64,000 nt of DNA. Origin: Muscardinus avellanarius (lineage: Eukaryota > Chordata > Mammalia > Rodentia > Gliridae). The stretch lies in contig OY726557.1 of NCBI GenBank assembly GCA_963383645.1, positions 130,785,251-130,849,250 on the forward strand, in the 5' to 3' direction. The notes beneath the pieces are model-generated. The model had not been told where the DNA came from and did not search any database. It was given only the letters and a program-made list of their open reading frames with translations. Positions 1-10,125 of this stretch are shown piece after piece. Positions within the stretch are counted from its first letter, which is position 1. Every line of letters begins with the position of its first letter. The translations under genes and the position numbers were made by a program.

Positions 1-111
1 TGAGGGGGGGAGGCTGCTGAGTCCTGTGGCTCAGTGACTGGGGCCGAAAAAAACTTTTTTTGTGGTGTTGAGGGTTGAACAGAGGGACATTCTAAGTGTA
101 ACCATCAGTCC

Positions 112-135
112 TATTTTATTTGTTTGTTTGTTTGT

Positions 136-170
<35 letters not shown>

Positions 171-360
171 TTTTGGTGGTACTGGGGTTCCTGGAAGCCC
201 GTCTACCTCCGGGCTACACTCCCAGACATATTTTTACATTTTATATTTGGAAACAGGGTCTCCTAAGCCAGCGCACTTAGCTGGTTTCGAACCTGCGTGA
301 TCCTCCTGTCTCTGCCTCCCAAGCTCGGGGATTACAAGCGTGCACCACCACGCCCGGCCT
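112..360 (-). mobile_element. B1-dID SINE, subfamily C
   Basis: Antisense copy with a (TTTA)n tail at 132-173, then the diagnostic GGTTCCTGGAAGCCC and the joint AAGCCAGCGC, ending ACGCCCGGCC. The palindromic joint is partly decayed. CCTATTTTATTT before and CCTGTTTTATTT after are a likely target duplication. Confidence 0.9.
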
Positions 361-381
361 GTTTTATTTTAAAACAGTTTC

Positions 382-436
382 AGCTGGGCGTGGTGGTGCA
401 AGTTTGTAATCCCAACGCCTGGGAGGCTGAGACAGG
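382..436 (+). mobile_element. B1 5' fragment
   Basis: Only the first half of a B1 monomer (GCTGGGCGTGGTGGTGCA to GAGACAG). It stops exactly where an antisense SINE begins, leaving a head-to-head pair with no spacer. Confidence 0.75.
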
Positions 437-631
437 TCTGGGGATGGAACCCAAAGGCATTCGACCTCCAAGCTACACCTCCTGCCCTATTTTCTATTCT
501 TTATTTTGAGACAGGGTCTCACTAAGTTGCAGAGGGCCTCACTTAGTAGCTGAGGCTGTTCACGAACTGTGATCCTTCAGTCTCAGCCTCCCAAATGTTG
601 CGATTACAAGTTTGTGCCACCACACCTGGCT
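437..631 (-). mobile_element. B1-dID SINE, subfamily B
   Basis: Antisense dimer starting GTCTGGGGATGGAACCC (dID half) and ending CACACCTGGC (B1 start). The B1 half has the subfamily-B TTGCAGAGGGCCTCAC. Confidence 0.88.
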
Positions 632-640
632 TACCAGGGA

Positions 641-813
641 CTTTTCTACCTGGCTATACTTCCAGACCTATTTTATACTTTATTTGGAAACAGGGTCTCA
701 CTAGGTTGCTGAGAGCCTCACTAAGTAGCTGAGGTAGGCTTCAAACCTGTTTGATCCTCCTTTCTCAGACTCCTAAGTGCTGGGATTACAAGTGTGCACC
801 ACTACACCCGGCT
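641..813 (-). mobile_element. B1-dID SINE, subfamily A, dID part shortened
   Basis: Antisense. The dID half begins inside, at TCTACCTGGCTATACTTCC. The B1 half has the subfamily-A TTGCTGAGAGCCTCAC and ends ACACCCGGCT. Confidence 0.85.
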
Positions 814-1001
814 ATGTTATGTCTCTTGAGTGTTAATATCTGGTGAATTTTACTCTCTTAGGTTAACTATCAACCCTTTTCATTGTGGTGCCTTGTACAT
901 AGTCTAAAGTTGAGGTAGAAAACTCATGGCCTGTAGGCAGAATTTGACTTGGCTCTGTGTTGTTTTGTCCTCACCAGGTTAACCTTATTGTATTTTATTT
1001 T

Positions 1002-1203
1002 TATGTGGTATTTAGGATTGAACTGGGAAGGGGGGATTCACTTCTGAGCTACACTCCCATCTCTTATTTTATTTTTTATTTTGAAACAGATTTTACTAAA
1101 TTGCTGAGCGCTTTGCTTAGTTGCTGAAGCTGGCTTCAAACCTGCGATCCTCCTGTTTCTGCCTTCCTAGTACTGAGGTTACAGGTATGTGCCACCAAGG
1201 GCT
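1002..1203 (-). mobile_element. B1-dID SINE, diverged
   Basis: Antisense dimer with many substitutions, from GTGGTATTTAGGATTGAAC to GTGCCACCAAGGGCT. An old copy. Confidence 0.8.
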
Positions 1204-1267
1204 GTTCTTCATTGTATTTTGAATTCAAAGTACATATTTTTATTTCCAAACTATATACATATATATA

Positions 1268-1468
1268 ATTTATTTTTTTATTTTTTTATTTTGGTACTGG
1301 GGTTCCTGGAAACCCTTCTACCTCCGGGCTACATTCCCAGACCTATTTTATACTTTTTATTTGGAAACAGGGTCTCTTAAGCCAGCGCCGCTGGCTTCGA
1401 ATCTACGGGATCCTCCTGTCTCCATCTCCCAAGCGCAGGGATTATAAGCGTGCGCCACCATGCCCGGT
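1268..1468 (-). mobile_element. B1-dID SINE, subfamily C
   Basis: Antisense copy with GGGGTTCCTGGAAACCC and the joint AAGCCAGCGCCGCTGGCTT, a shortened palindrome. T-rich tail on its left. Confidence 0.9.
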
Positions 1469-1493
1469 ATTTTTCTTTTTTTTTTTCTTCTTT

Positions 1494-1664
1494 TTTTGTG
1501 GTGCTGGAATGGAACTCAGGCTTTCTAATTTTGGGCTACACTCCCAGACCTATTTTCTATTTTATTTGGAAACAGGGTCTCACTAATGGCTTTGAACCTG
1601 TGTGATCCTCCCGTCTCAGGCTCCCAAGTACTGGGATTACAAGCATGTGCCACCACACCCTGCC
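1494..1664 (-). mobile_element. B1-dID SINE, subfamily A, internal deletion
   Basis: Antisense. The B1 half jumps from GGGTCTCACTAA to TGGCTTTGAACC, losing about 35 bases between two CTAA/CTGG-type short repeats. Confidence 0.85.
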
Positions 1665-2367
1665 AATGGGTTTTTTAAAATGTTTGTTCATTTTATCATA
1701 CATCTTAATGGAGTACAAGATGATAGAGGCATACATGCACACATCACTCATGTAGTCTTTACCCAATTTCTACCCCATCAGTATGGGTTTTAATGTAAAA
1801 ATTTGTCCACGTTTTGAAGAAATAGAATCATCTTTGATTGCTTAGGCTCTGTCCCCTATCTTCTTTTCCAGAGGATTTCTGCTACCGTTTCATGAATTTT
1901 TTTAGTAGCAACTTTTCTTCCCCTGTACTTCATAGCAGCTATTAGAAAAATGATTGAGACTTTAATTTCCTTATGATATATTACTAAATATCCTGTTGGC
2001 CTGTTGTTTCGAAAGATTTATCTTGTCATTTGATACAAGGCATTGAAACCAAATGTTGGTTAGTATCACTTTTAAACCATAAGAATAATATTTGAGACAG
2101 ATTAAAATCAGATTAACATAAATTGAGTATTGCTCTTAAAGGATTAAATAAAAAGCACAGACTCAAATCTGACCAGCTCTTCGTCAAGCAGAGCCATTTC
2201 ATGAAGTTTATGTGTGTATGTATACAATATGCAGTGTGTGAAGAAGCTGAATCCTTCATAGAATACAGATGTATGAGGTTTGTTGTGGGTCATCTAGAGC
2301 CAGTCTTGATTGGATAGAATGAATCTTCATTAAAGTATCCCCATAATAGTCTGATTTTATGGTGGAG
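1665..2367. other. Intron 1, single-copy stretch
   Basis: A/T-rich sequence with no recognisable repeat, RNA gene or credible coding potential. Confidence 0.6.
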
Positions 2368-2420
2368 GGGATTGAGCCAAGCCCTTGCACGTGCTAATCC
2401 TCTGAGCTCCACACAGCTCC
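2368..2420 (-). mobile_element. ID monomer remnant
   Basis: Antisense ID-like piece with GGATTGAGCCAAG, TTGCACGTGCTAAT (anticodon-arm region) and CTGAGCTCCACA. Diverged. Confidence 0.5.
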
Positions 2421-2435
2421 CCATCGCATTCAGTA

Positions 2436-2535
2436 GAGCTACCTATAATCTCAGGTACTCCGGAGGCAGAGACAGGAGGATCCCAAGTCTCCAGCTAAGG
2501 CTGGCCTGGGCAGTTTAGGCAGACCCTGTGGAAAA
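2436..2535 (+). mobile_element. B1 monomer, old
   Basis: Sense. CTATAATCTCAGGTACTC through GGCAGACCCTGTGGAAAA, with no dID half; a purine-rich tail follows. Confidence 0.65.
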
Positions 2536-2637
2536 AAAAGGAAGGAGGAGAGAAGGAGGGATGGAGGGAACTAAGGGGGAAAAAATCAAAAGAAGTCATC
2601 TCTAGAAGGTCCAAGAGGCAAGTATTAAGAATTTGAA

Positions 2638-3042
2638 GCCAGGTGTGGTGGTGCATGCCTTTAATCCCAGTACTTGGGAGGTTTAGGCTGGAGGTTTACA
2701 GGTTCAAGGCTATCCCAGCAAGTAGTGAAATTCTCATCAATCTAGTGAGACCCAGTTTCAAAATAAAAATAGAGCCGGAACTGGTTGTGTGGTAGTGCAT
2801 GCCTTTAATCCCCATATTGGAGGCTGAGACAGAACGATCACAAGTTCAAAGCTAGCCATGAAAACTTAGGCTCTCAGCAACCTAGTGAGACCATTTCTAA
2901 ATAAAAAATAAAATGGGAATAGAGGCATAGCTTGGAGGCAGAATTCCTCTGAGTTCAATCCCCAGTACCAAAAATAAAAATAGGGTTGGGAGTGTAGCTT
3001 AAAGGTAGAGTGCCCTTGGATTTAATCCCTAGCCCCCCCCCA
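2638..3042 (+). mobile_element. B1-dID SINE split by a second copy
   Basis: The outer element consists of the B1 half at 2638-2772 and the dID half at 2984-3042 (GTTGGGAGTGTAGC to TCCCTAGCCC). Another SINE (2773-2970) sits in its A-rich linker and has copied AAAATAAAAATAG on both sides (2760-2772, 2971-2983). Confidence 0.8.
2773..2970 (+). mobile_element. B1-dID SINE nested in the linker of another
   Basis: Sense dimer from AGCCGGAACTGG to CCCCAGTACCA, lying between the two halves of the outer copy and flanked by the 13-base target duplication AAAATAAAAATAG. Confidence 0.8.
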
Positions 3043-3083
3043 AAAAAAAAATATTTGAGAGAGAACAGTAGAAATAGCATAAG

Positions 3084-3296
3084 TTAGCTGGGCGTGGTGG
3101 CACACGCTTGTAATCCCTGCACTTGGGAGGCTGAGACAGGAGGATCGCACAGGTTCGAAGCCAGCCTCAGCTACATAGTGAGGCTCTCAGCAACTTAGAC
3201 CCTGTTTCCAAATAAATTATAAAATAGGCCTGGGAGTATAGTCCGGAGGTAGAAAGCCTCTGGGTTCCACCCCCAGTACCACCAAAATAAATAAAT
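3084..3296 (+). mobile_element. B1-dID SINE, subfamily A
   Basis: Full-length sense copy. Target duplication AAATAGCATAAG at 3072-3083 and 3297-3308 is perfect. Confidence 0.93.
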
Positions 3297-3396
3297 AAAT
3301 AGCATAAGCTAGCTATTTATTACTTATTATTATTAATCAACATTGTTAATTTGGCCCACAAGGAGGCCAGTGAATAATGTAAAGACGACACAAAGG

Positions 3397-3604
3397 AGCT
3401 GGGCATGGTGGCGCATGCCTGTGATCTCTACTTGAGAGGCTGAGACAGGAGGATCACAGGTTCGAGGACAGCCTCAGCAACATAGTGGGACTCAGCAACC
3501 TAGCAAAATCCTGTTTGAAAACAAAAAATAAAATCATACTGGAGAGTATAGCCTGGAAGTAGAAAGCTGCTGGGTTCGAGCTCTAGCTCCACACCAAAAA
3601 AAAA
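3397..3604 (+). mobile_element. B1-dID SINE
   Basis: Full-length sense dimer, AGCTGGGCATGGTGGCGC to AGCTCCACACC, then an A-run. Confidence 0.88.
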
Positions 3605-3876
3605 CCACACCAAGACAAATATGTTGAAATTTCATAATACTAGATATTGGGAGTAAAGAAGAATAAAGGAAAAAAAGATCAGAAAGAGAAAAAAAGGCCT
3701 GTACAAAGATTAGAAATCAGATTGCCCTTTAGATTTGTCAACAGCAGTGTGTGAAGTCAAAAGCCCTTCAGTTTTGAGGGGAAATACTTTTCTTCTATAG
3801 TTTAGTCCTTATATAAAATCGGGCCTATAAAGTAATAACCTTTTTGAGATGTCATGTTTGAAATTTATGAAATTTA

Positions 3877-4063
3877 GCCAGGCGTGGTGGCGCACGCTTG
3901 GGAGGCAGAGACAGAGGATCGTGCAGGTTCGAAGCCAGCCGCGCGCGCTGGCTTAGGAGACCCTGTTTCCAAATTTAAAAAAATGTAAAAATAGGTCTGG
4001 GAGTGTAGCCCGGAGGTAGAAGGGCTTCCAGGAACCCCAGTACCACCCCCCAAAAAAAAGAAA
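3877..4063 (+). mobile_element. B1-dID SINE, subfamily C, well preserved
   Basis: Sense copy with a perfect 17-base target duplication GAAATTTATGAAATTTA (3860-3876, 4064-4080) and the undecayed joint AGCCAGCCGCGCGCGCTGGC at 3943-3962. CpGs are intact, so it is young. A 15-base deletion in the B1 half removed TAATCCCCGCG-type sequence after CGCTTG. Confidence 0.95.
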
Positions 4064-4107
4064 GAAATTTATGAAATTTATCATTCATGTGCTCTTCCTT
4101 CTTCTTC

Positions 4108-4281
4108 TTTTTTTTAATGTGGTACTAAGGATTGGACCCAGAGGCATTGTGCCTTTAATCTACACCCCCAGCCTGATGTGTAAATACAGGGTATCACTGG
4201 ATTGATGAGAATCTCACTACTTGTTGAGGCTCTCTAACCTCCCAAGTACTGGTATTACAGACGTGCCATACCACGCCTGAG
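4108..4281 (-). mobile_element. B1-dID SINE, diverged
   Basis: Antisense. GTGGTACTAAGGATTGGACCC to ACCACGCCTGAGC, with losses in the B1 middle. Confidence 0.8.
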
Positions 4282-4449
4282 CAAGCTGTGAGCCACTAAA
4301 CTGGTGGCCCTATGCCTCCTTGCTTAATCTGGATCTGGGCCTGATGTCATCTCTCCTGAAAATTCCTTCTGCTTTTCTCTGGTTTCATGACAGATGAAGC
4401 AGGAAAGTGGAGAGATGGAGTAACATTACCTTTTAAGAAAATGAAATCA

Positions 4450-4533
4450 AGAGCCCAGAATATAGCTCAGTAACTGGGCATTTGCCAGGCCTGCATGAAG
4501 CCCTGGGTTTGAGCCCCAGCCCTGGTGAGGTGG
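4450..4533 (+). mobile_element. ID SINE monomer
   Basis: A tRNA-Ala-derived ID copy that keeps the anticodon-arm region (ATTTGCCAGGCCTGCATGAA) missing from the dID halves elsewhere, with box-B-like GGTTTGAGCCCC. Confidence 0.75.
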
Positions 4534-4736
4534 GATGAGGGGTACAACTAACAGCACCTAATGCATCTGACTGCACTGCAGGCAGTTCATTGGGTTTGTT
4601 ATTTTTTGACAGTTTCAGGGAGAGTTAGTAATCAGTACCTGTGATATCCAGCATTGATAAAGAAAAAATGGGATTGCTTACAGTTAATCTAAGAAAGGAA
4701 TTCTGATCGTACTAGGTGTCTATATTAAAATAAGGG

Positions 4737-4946
4737 AGCCAGATATTTTGGTGCATGCCTGTAATCCCCTCGTGTATGCAATCCCAATACTCAGAAGGCT
4801 GAGACCGAAAGGTGGTGGGTTCAAGACCAGCCTAGCAAGGCTCCCAGCAACCAAGTGAGACACTTTCAAAAAATAAAAAGGGCTGGAGGTTTAGCTTAGA
4901 GATCAAATGCTCCTGGATTCAGTCCCCAGTACCATCAAAAAAAGGT
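4737..4946 (+). mobile_element. B1-dID SINE
   Basis: Sense dimer with a short internal duplication around GTAATCCCC and GCAATCCCAAT, ending CCCCAGTACCATC plus an A-run. Confidence 0.85.
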
Positions 4947-5464
4947 GGGGGGATTGATTCGACCAAGAGTGAGTGAAATGGATGGGCTTAGGGTATGATT
5001 GTTTAAAAGTTAACACATTTTTAATAGAAAGTCAATAATGTCTGGACCAAAAAGAAAAGTACAACGTGTTGTTTAGAAAAGTGGAAGTAAGCAGCAGATG
5101 GGTGGCCCAGCAGCTGTGGAAATACTGCCTTTAGGAGTGTGCTTGTGTTGGGTTGGAGGGCTGGTTTTTTAATATTGTTCCAGCTTTGTATCGTGTGAAT
5201 TTTTTCAAACTGTGTATGTGAAATCACTTGATGACCAAAATAAAATTAAGTTTCTTTTTCTCATTTAATTTGTCATTCTTTGTAGATTGCCTACATGCAG
5301 ACTAGTACAGTTTTAATTTAGAAGTCACTGTTGATATTATTTTACCTCAATATCTTGAAAAACTTGAGAGCTTAGGCTTAAGAGTCTGACAGTCACTTAG
5401 ATGGGTATAAATTACTACCTACTGTATTCTAGGAGGTATTGCCAGATAAAGAGGTTTGAAACAC
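4947..5464. other. Intron 1, single-copy stretch
   Basis: No repeat or coding signal that I can recognise. Confidence 0.55.
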
Positions 5465-5475
5465 AGGAACTTGAA

Positions 5476-5726
5476 TTTTTTTTTTTTTAATTGGAGATTG
5501 AGCCCAGGGGCATTCTAACTCAAAACTACACCCCAGCCCTGTTTGTTTGTTTGTTTATGTACTGGGGATTGAACCCAAGGGCATTCTACTTCTGAGTCAC
5601 ACCTCCAGCCCTATTTTATTTTTTACTTTGAAACAGGGTCTCACTAAGTTTCAGAGGCCTCACTAAGTTGTTGGTGCTAGCTGTGAACCATACGAGGATT
5701 ATAAGCATGCACCCCTGTGCACAGCT
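5476..5726 (-). mobile_element. Trimeric SINE, B1-dID-dID
   Basis: Antisense: two dID units (5490-5540 and 5557-5613) separated by a TGTTTGTTTG run, then one B1. Near-matching duplications AGGAACTTGAA (5465-5475) and AAGAACTTGTA (5727-5737) enclose the whole, so it probably went in as one unit. Confidence 0.78.
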
Positions 5727-5737
5727 AAGAACTTGTA

Positions 5738-6252
5738 ACATCTAATGGTGTGAGAGATGGATACTGCAAGTAAGCAAGCAAGCTAGTTTCAGATTGTGAA
5801 GGGGAAAAAGAATGGGTTGAGGATGGGCCTTTAGCTAGATAGGGTCATCAGAAAGCCTCTCAGGATGCCACCTGAGCTGAGTCCTGAAGAGGAGAATACA
5901 TCTGCTTACAGAAGAGCAAGGAAGGGAAGTTGTGGGTGGAGGACCTAGTGGCGGAGCGCCCTCGCTTAGATGCAGCACTAAGGGTAGTGCTAGAGCAGGT
6001 AGTTTGAAGCTCCTAGTGGGCCTTGTACACCAGGCAGTGACTTTGAATCCAGAAGAGTAGTGAGTTCTGACATGAAGTGCTGGGTGGAGACGCTTCAGGG
6101 ACAGGGCCTGGCCCAGCTCCCCAGTGGCCTCCTGACAAGCAGAACAAGAGTGCCATTGTGTTTTCCACTGTACAGGATTGGTTCACATATGTTTACACAC
6201 ATTTATATCCGTATTCATTTTTTTGTGCTTAGGTGTAGCTTTTCTTACTTTG
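5738..6252. other. Intron 1, single-copy stretch
   Basis: Mixed-composition sequence with no recognised repeat or exon. Confidence 0.55.
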
Positions 6253-6434
6253 TGTTTGTGTTACTGGAGAATGAAGCCAGGGGAATTCTACCTTTGAGCT
6301 ATATCCCAACCCTTTTTTTATTTATCTAAACAGGATCTCCCTAAATTGCTGGGGCTGGCCTCAAACCTATGATCCTCCTGTCTCAGCCTCCCAAGTACTG
6401 GGATTATAGATAGGCCTGTGTCACTGCACCTGGC
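6253..6434 (-). mobile_element. B1-dID SINE, diverged
   Basis: Antisense dimer, GTGTTACTGGAGAATGAAGC to CTGCACCTGGCT, with a shortened B1 middle. Confidence 0.82.
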
Positions 6435-6549
6435 TCCTGCTGTTCCTTATGCCTTTATTTAGTAATGAGCCCAGGAAGGCTAATTAATGGCCAGTGCAGC
6501 AAGCAGTAGGCACACTAACTTACAGTCTATGATAGCGTTATTACCTTCT

Positions 6550-6754
6550 TTTTTTTTTTTTTTTTTTTTTTTGGTGGTACTGGGGTTCCTGAAAACCCTT
6601 CTACCTCCGGGCTACACTCCCAGATCTATTTTATACTTTTTATTTGGAAACAGGGTTTCTTAAGCCAGCGCCACTGGCTTCAAACCTGTGTGATCCTCCT
6701 GTCTCCGCCTCCCAAGCTCGGGGGATTATAAACGTGTGCTACCACGTCCGGCTA
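6550..6754 (-). mobile_element. B1-dID SINE, subfamily C
   Basis: Antisense with a T22 tail, GGGGTTCCTGAAAACCC and joint AAGCCAGCGCCACTGGCTT. ATTACTTT after and ATTACCTT before are the likely target duplication. Confidence 0.9.
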
Positions 6755-7123
6755 TTACTTTTTTTTTATTTTTAAGTTGCTGGTAATTACAATAATGCAC
6801 ATGGACATGTGTCCAAGACAGGAAGAATTATTGTCTGCAAACAGATCTGGTGTGAGCTGATAATGAAGTCTATTTATTTTTAAATTTAAATGCTACATAA
6901 GTCATAGAAAATATGTCTTTTGCTTTGAACTTAGAAAGGGTGGAACATTTTCATATTTTTGTTGTTTTCATCGTTTTAATGGATATTAAAAGATAAAATT
7001 ATCTTTTTTTCACCAAGATTAGTATCTGAATATCTTTCACCTAAGAAAATATTTAATGGAATTACTGTATAATAAAAATTGCCATTTGTGTGTTTAAATA
7101 TGAATTTCCTCTCTCACTCTGTT
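6755..7123. other. Intron 1, A/T-rich single-copy stretch
   Basis: Nothing recognised. Confidence 0.5.
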
Positions 7124-7139
7124 TTGTTGAAATTATTTT

Positions 7140-7355
7140 TTTCCTTTTATAGTGGTACTGGGGATGGAACCCAGGGGCATTCTACCTCTGAGCTATACCT
7201 CCAGCCCTTCTTTTTTTTTTTAATCTTTTATTTTGAAACAGGGTCTCACTAAGTTGTGGAGGGCCTTACTAAGTAGTGAGACTGGCTGCAAATCCTATCC
7301 TCCTGTCTCAGCCTCCCAAATGCTGGTATTACAAGTGTGAACCACCTCGCCCGGC
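7140..7355 (-). mobile_element. B1-dID SINE, subfamily B
   Basis: Antisense, full length, with a perfect 16-base target duplication TTGTTGAAATTATTTT at 7124-7139 and 7356-7371. Confidence 0.94.
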
Positions 7356-7570
7356 TTGTTGAAATTATTTTGACAGACTGTCATTTTTTTCTAGTTATGA
7401 ACGAAGACACAGGTCGTTCATCCAAGAATTTCTTGCCTTTCACCATCACAGAACCTTAGGAATAAGCCAAGCTTATGATTTCCAATATTTGGTTTTTATA
7501 GAATAGTAAAACCAAGAAGAAAGTTTTAAACAAGGTTGTTATTGCTAACTAAATATTACAAAATAATTTT

Positions 7571-7775
7571 TTTTGTGTGGTACTGGGGGTGGAACCTAGA
7601 GGCTTTCTACCTCTGGGCTATACTCCCAGACCTATTTTTATACTTTATTTGGAAACAGGGTCTCACTAAGTTGCTGAGAGCCTCCACTAAGTAGCTGAGG
7701 CTGTCCATGAACCATGATCCTCCTGTCTCAGCCTCCCAAGTGCTGGGATTGCAAGCATGCGCCACCATGCCCAGC
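7571..7775 (-). mobile_element. B1-dID SINE, subfamily A (first of two at one site)
   Basis: Antisense dimer. TTACAAAATAATTTT occurs before it (7556-7570), after it (7776-7790), and again after the next SINE (7991-8005). Confidence 0.94.
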
Positions 7776-7790
7776 TTACAAAATAATTTT

Positions 7791-7990
7791 TTTTTTTTTT
7801 TTTTTGGTGGTACTGGGGTTCCTGGAAGCCCTTCTACCTCCGGGCTACACTCCCAGACCTCTTTTTACATTTTATATTTGGAAACAGGGTCTCCTAAGCC
7901 AGCGCGCGCGGCTGGCTTCGAACCTGCGCGATCCTCCTGTCTCTGCCTCCCAAGCGCGGGGATTACAAGCGTGCGCCACCACGCCCGGCC
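7791..7990 (-). mobile_element. B1-dID SINE, subfamily C (second at the same site)
   Basis: Antisense, near-pristine: joint AGCCAGCGCGCGCGGCTGGC at 7898-7917, many intact CpGs. Lies between copies two and three of the 15-base target repeat, so it used the target made by its neighbour or vice versa. Confidence 0.95.
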
Positions 7991-8020
7991 TTACAAAATA
8001 ATTTTAAAAATAGAATGCCA

Positions 8021-8242
8021 GCCGGGCATGGTGGTGCAGTTTTGTAATCTCAGCATCTGGGAGGCTGAGACAGGAGGATCATGATTCATGGACAGCCTCA
8101 GCTACTTAGTGGAGGCCCTTTGCAACTCATTGAGACCCTGTTTCAAAACAAAGAATAAAAAATAGGGGTGGGGATGTAACTCAGAGGTCAGATGACACTG
8201 GGTCCCATCCTCAGCACCATGATAAATAAATAAATAAATAAG
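8021..8242 (+). mobile_element. B1-dID SINE, subfamily B
   Basis: Sense dimer AGCCGGGCATGGTGG to CAGCACCATG, tail (ATAA)n. It is inverted relative to the two copies just upstream. Confidence 0.9.
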
Positions 8243-8249
8243 ACTGCTT

Positions 8250-8356
8250 ACTAAGTACTATTGTGCATGCCTGTAATTTGTATTTGGAAAGCTGAGACAC
8301 AAGGATTGCAGGTTCAAGGCCAGCCTCAGCAATTTAGACTGTTTGAAAATAATATA
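8250..8356 (+). mobile_element. B1 monomer without dID
   Basis: Sense. TGTGCATGCCTGTAATTTG to GACTGTTTGAAAATAATATA; stops where the next SINE begins. Confidence 0.72.
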
Positions 8357-8571
8357 GAGCCGGGCGTGGTGGCGCACGCTTGTAATCCCCATGCTTGGGA
8401 GGCTGAGACTGGAGGATCACACAGGTTTGAAGCCAGCCTCAGCTACTTAGTGAGGCTCTCAGCAACTTAGACCCTGTTTCCAAATAAAATATAAAATGGG
8501 TCTGGGAGTATAGCCTGGAGGAGGAAAGCCTCTGGGTTCCACCACCAGTACCACACACACAAAAAAAGAAA
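8357..8571 (+). mobile_element. B1-dID SINE, subfamily A
   Basis: Full-length sense copy ending CACCAGTACCACACACAC. Confidence 0.92.
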
Positions 8572-8574
8572 AGA

Positions 8575-8780
8575 CCGCCGGGCGTGGTGGCGCACGCTTG
8601 TAATCCCAGCATTCGGGAGGCTGAAACCTGGAGGATCGCGGTTCGCGGACAGCCTCAGCTACTCAGTGAGGCCCTCTGCAACTCAGTGAGACCCAGTTTC
8701 AAAATAAAGCATAAAAACTAGGGCAGGGGGTGTAGCTCGGAGGTCAAATGCCCCTGGGTTCCATCCCCAGACCCGGAAAA

Positions 8781-8811
<31 letters not shown>

Positions 8812-8873
8812 TGTGGCTGAGGGTATAGTTCAGAGGTAGAATGCTTTTGGGTTCAATTCCTAGTATCTCCTCC
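8575..8873 (+). mobile_element. B1-dID SINE, subfamily B, plus extra dID after (TA)n
   Basis: Full dimer to 8787 (CCCCAGACCCGG and A-run), then (TA)n at 8789-8813, then another dID unit, GGCTGAGGGTATAGTTCAG to TAGTATC. It may be a trimer, but I see no clear target duplication around the whole. Confidence 0.82.
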
Positions 8874-8898
8874 AAATTATATATATATATATGATATC

Positions 8899-9109
8899 TT
8901 TTTTGTGTGTGTGGATTTGGGGATTGAACCCAGGTACATTATACCTCCAAGCTACACTGCCAACCTTATTTTTTATTCTTTATTTTTAAACAGGGTTTCA
9001 CTAAATTGAGGGCCTTATGAAGGTAGATGAGATTGGCTGCAAACCTGCAATCCTCCTGTCTCAGCCTCACAAGTACTGGAATTACAAGCATGCGCTAGCA
9101 TGCCTGACT
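8899..9109 (-). mobile_element. B1-dID SINE
   Basis: Antisense dimer, TTGGGGATTGAACCCAGG to GCATGCCTGACT. Confidence 0.85.
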
Positions 9110-9207
9110 GTCTAAATAATCTTAAATTCATATATATTTAAAATTATATATCTAAATGTATATATAACTTTTAAACATTATATATGTATAACTATTAAAA
9201 ATATACA

Positions 9208-9403
9208 TTTTTTTCCAGAACTGGAGATGGAACCCAGGGGCATTCTACCTCCAAGCTGTACCCCCCAGCCCTGTTTTTATTTATTTTTGAAGCAGGGTCT
9301 CACTGAGTTGCAAAGGGCCTCACTAAGTAGTAGATGAGGTTGTCTGCAAACTGTGATCCTCCTGTCTTAGCCTCCCAAATACTGGGATTACAAGTGTGTG
9401 CCA
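9208..9403 (-). mobile_element. B1-dID SINE, subfamily B-like
   Basis: Antisense dimer beginning AACTGGAGATGGAACCC; it ends early at GTGTGTGCCATG, losing the last bases of B1. An AT-rich stretch (9110-9207) precedes it. Confidence 0.85.
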
Positions 9404-9628
9404 TGTTTTTCTTGAATTTTTCGTAGAAGAATCCTGTATCATATTATTATCATATTATTTTATCACCTGTGAATCAATAACAATGATTTAGAAGGAGCAT
9501 ACTTCATAATATTAAATTTGTAATACTTTCTAAGTGTTTATTACTTGAAATCATTTCATCCTTTTAAGGTTCAGGCAAATTCATCCGTATTTATTTATGC
9601 CAACCCTGCACACATTATTTAGTGAACT

Positions 9629-9828
9629 TTTGTGGGGGGTTACACCAGAAGACAGTACACCTCCGAGCTACATTCCCAGCCCAATTTTTATTTTATTTTT
9701 GAAACAGGGTCTCATTGAGTTGCAAAGGGCCTCACTAAGTAGTAGCTGAGGTTGTCCACAAACCGTGATCCTCCCGCTTCAGCCTTCCGAATGCTGGGAT
9801 TACAAACATGTACCACCACGTCTGGCTT
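9629..9828 (-). mobile_element. B1-dID SINE
   Basis: Antisense dimer, TTTTGTGGGGGGTTACACC to CACGTCTGGCTT, with a diverged dID half. Confidence 0.82.
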
Positions 9829-9850
9829 AATTTTTTATTTTTTATTTTTA

Positions 9851-10125
9851 ATTTTTTGGTGGTACTGGGGGTGGAACCCAGAGGCTTTCTATCTCTGAGC
9901 TATAATTCAAGACCTATTTTTTTATATTTTATTTGGAAACAGGGTCTCACTAAGTTGCTGAGAGCGTCACTAAGTAGCTGAGGCTGGTTTCAAACCTGTG
10001 CAATCCTTCTGTCTCAGCCTTCCAAGCATGGGAATTACAAGTGTGCGCCACCATGCCTGACTTATTTTATTATTTTGAAATAGGTTCTTGCTAAGTTGCT
10101 AAGGGTCTCTCTGAGCCTAGCCGAC
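9851..10125 (-). mobile_element. B1-dID SINE, subfamily A, with a B1 remnant beside it
   Basis: Antisense dimer at 9851-10062 (GGTGGTACTGGGGGTGGAAC to CATGCCTGACTT). A separate short B1 piece (TTGAAATAGGTTCTTGC) follows at 10072-10125. Confidence 0.85.

Noticed and set aside
4450..4533. tRNA gene
   Set aside because: Box A- and box B-like sequences are present, but the copy has an A-rich tail and a broken cloverleaf; it is an ID SINE.
7556..8005. CRISPR-like array (three 15-base repeats)
   Set aside because: The repeats are target-site duplications around two SINEs in a mammalian intron.
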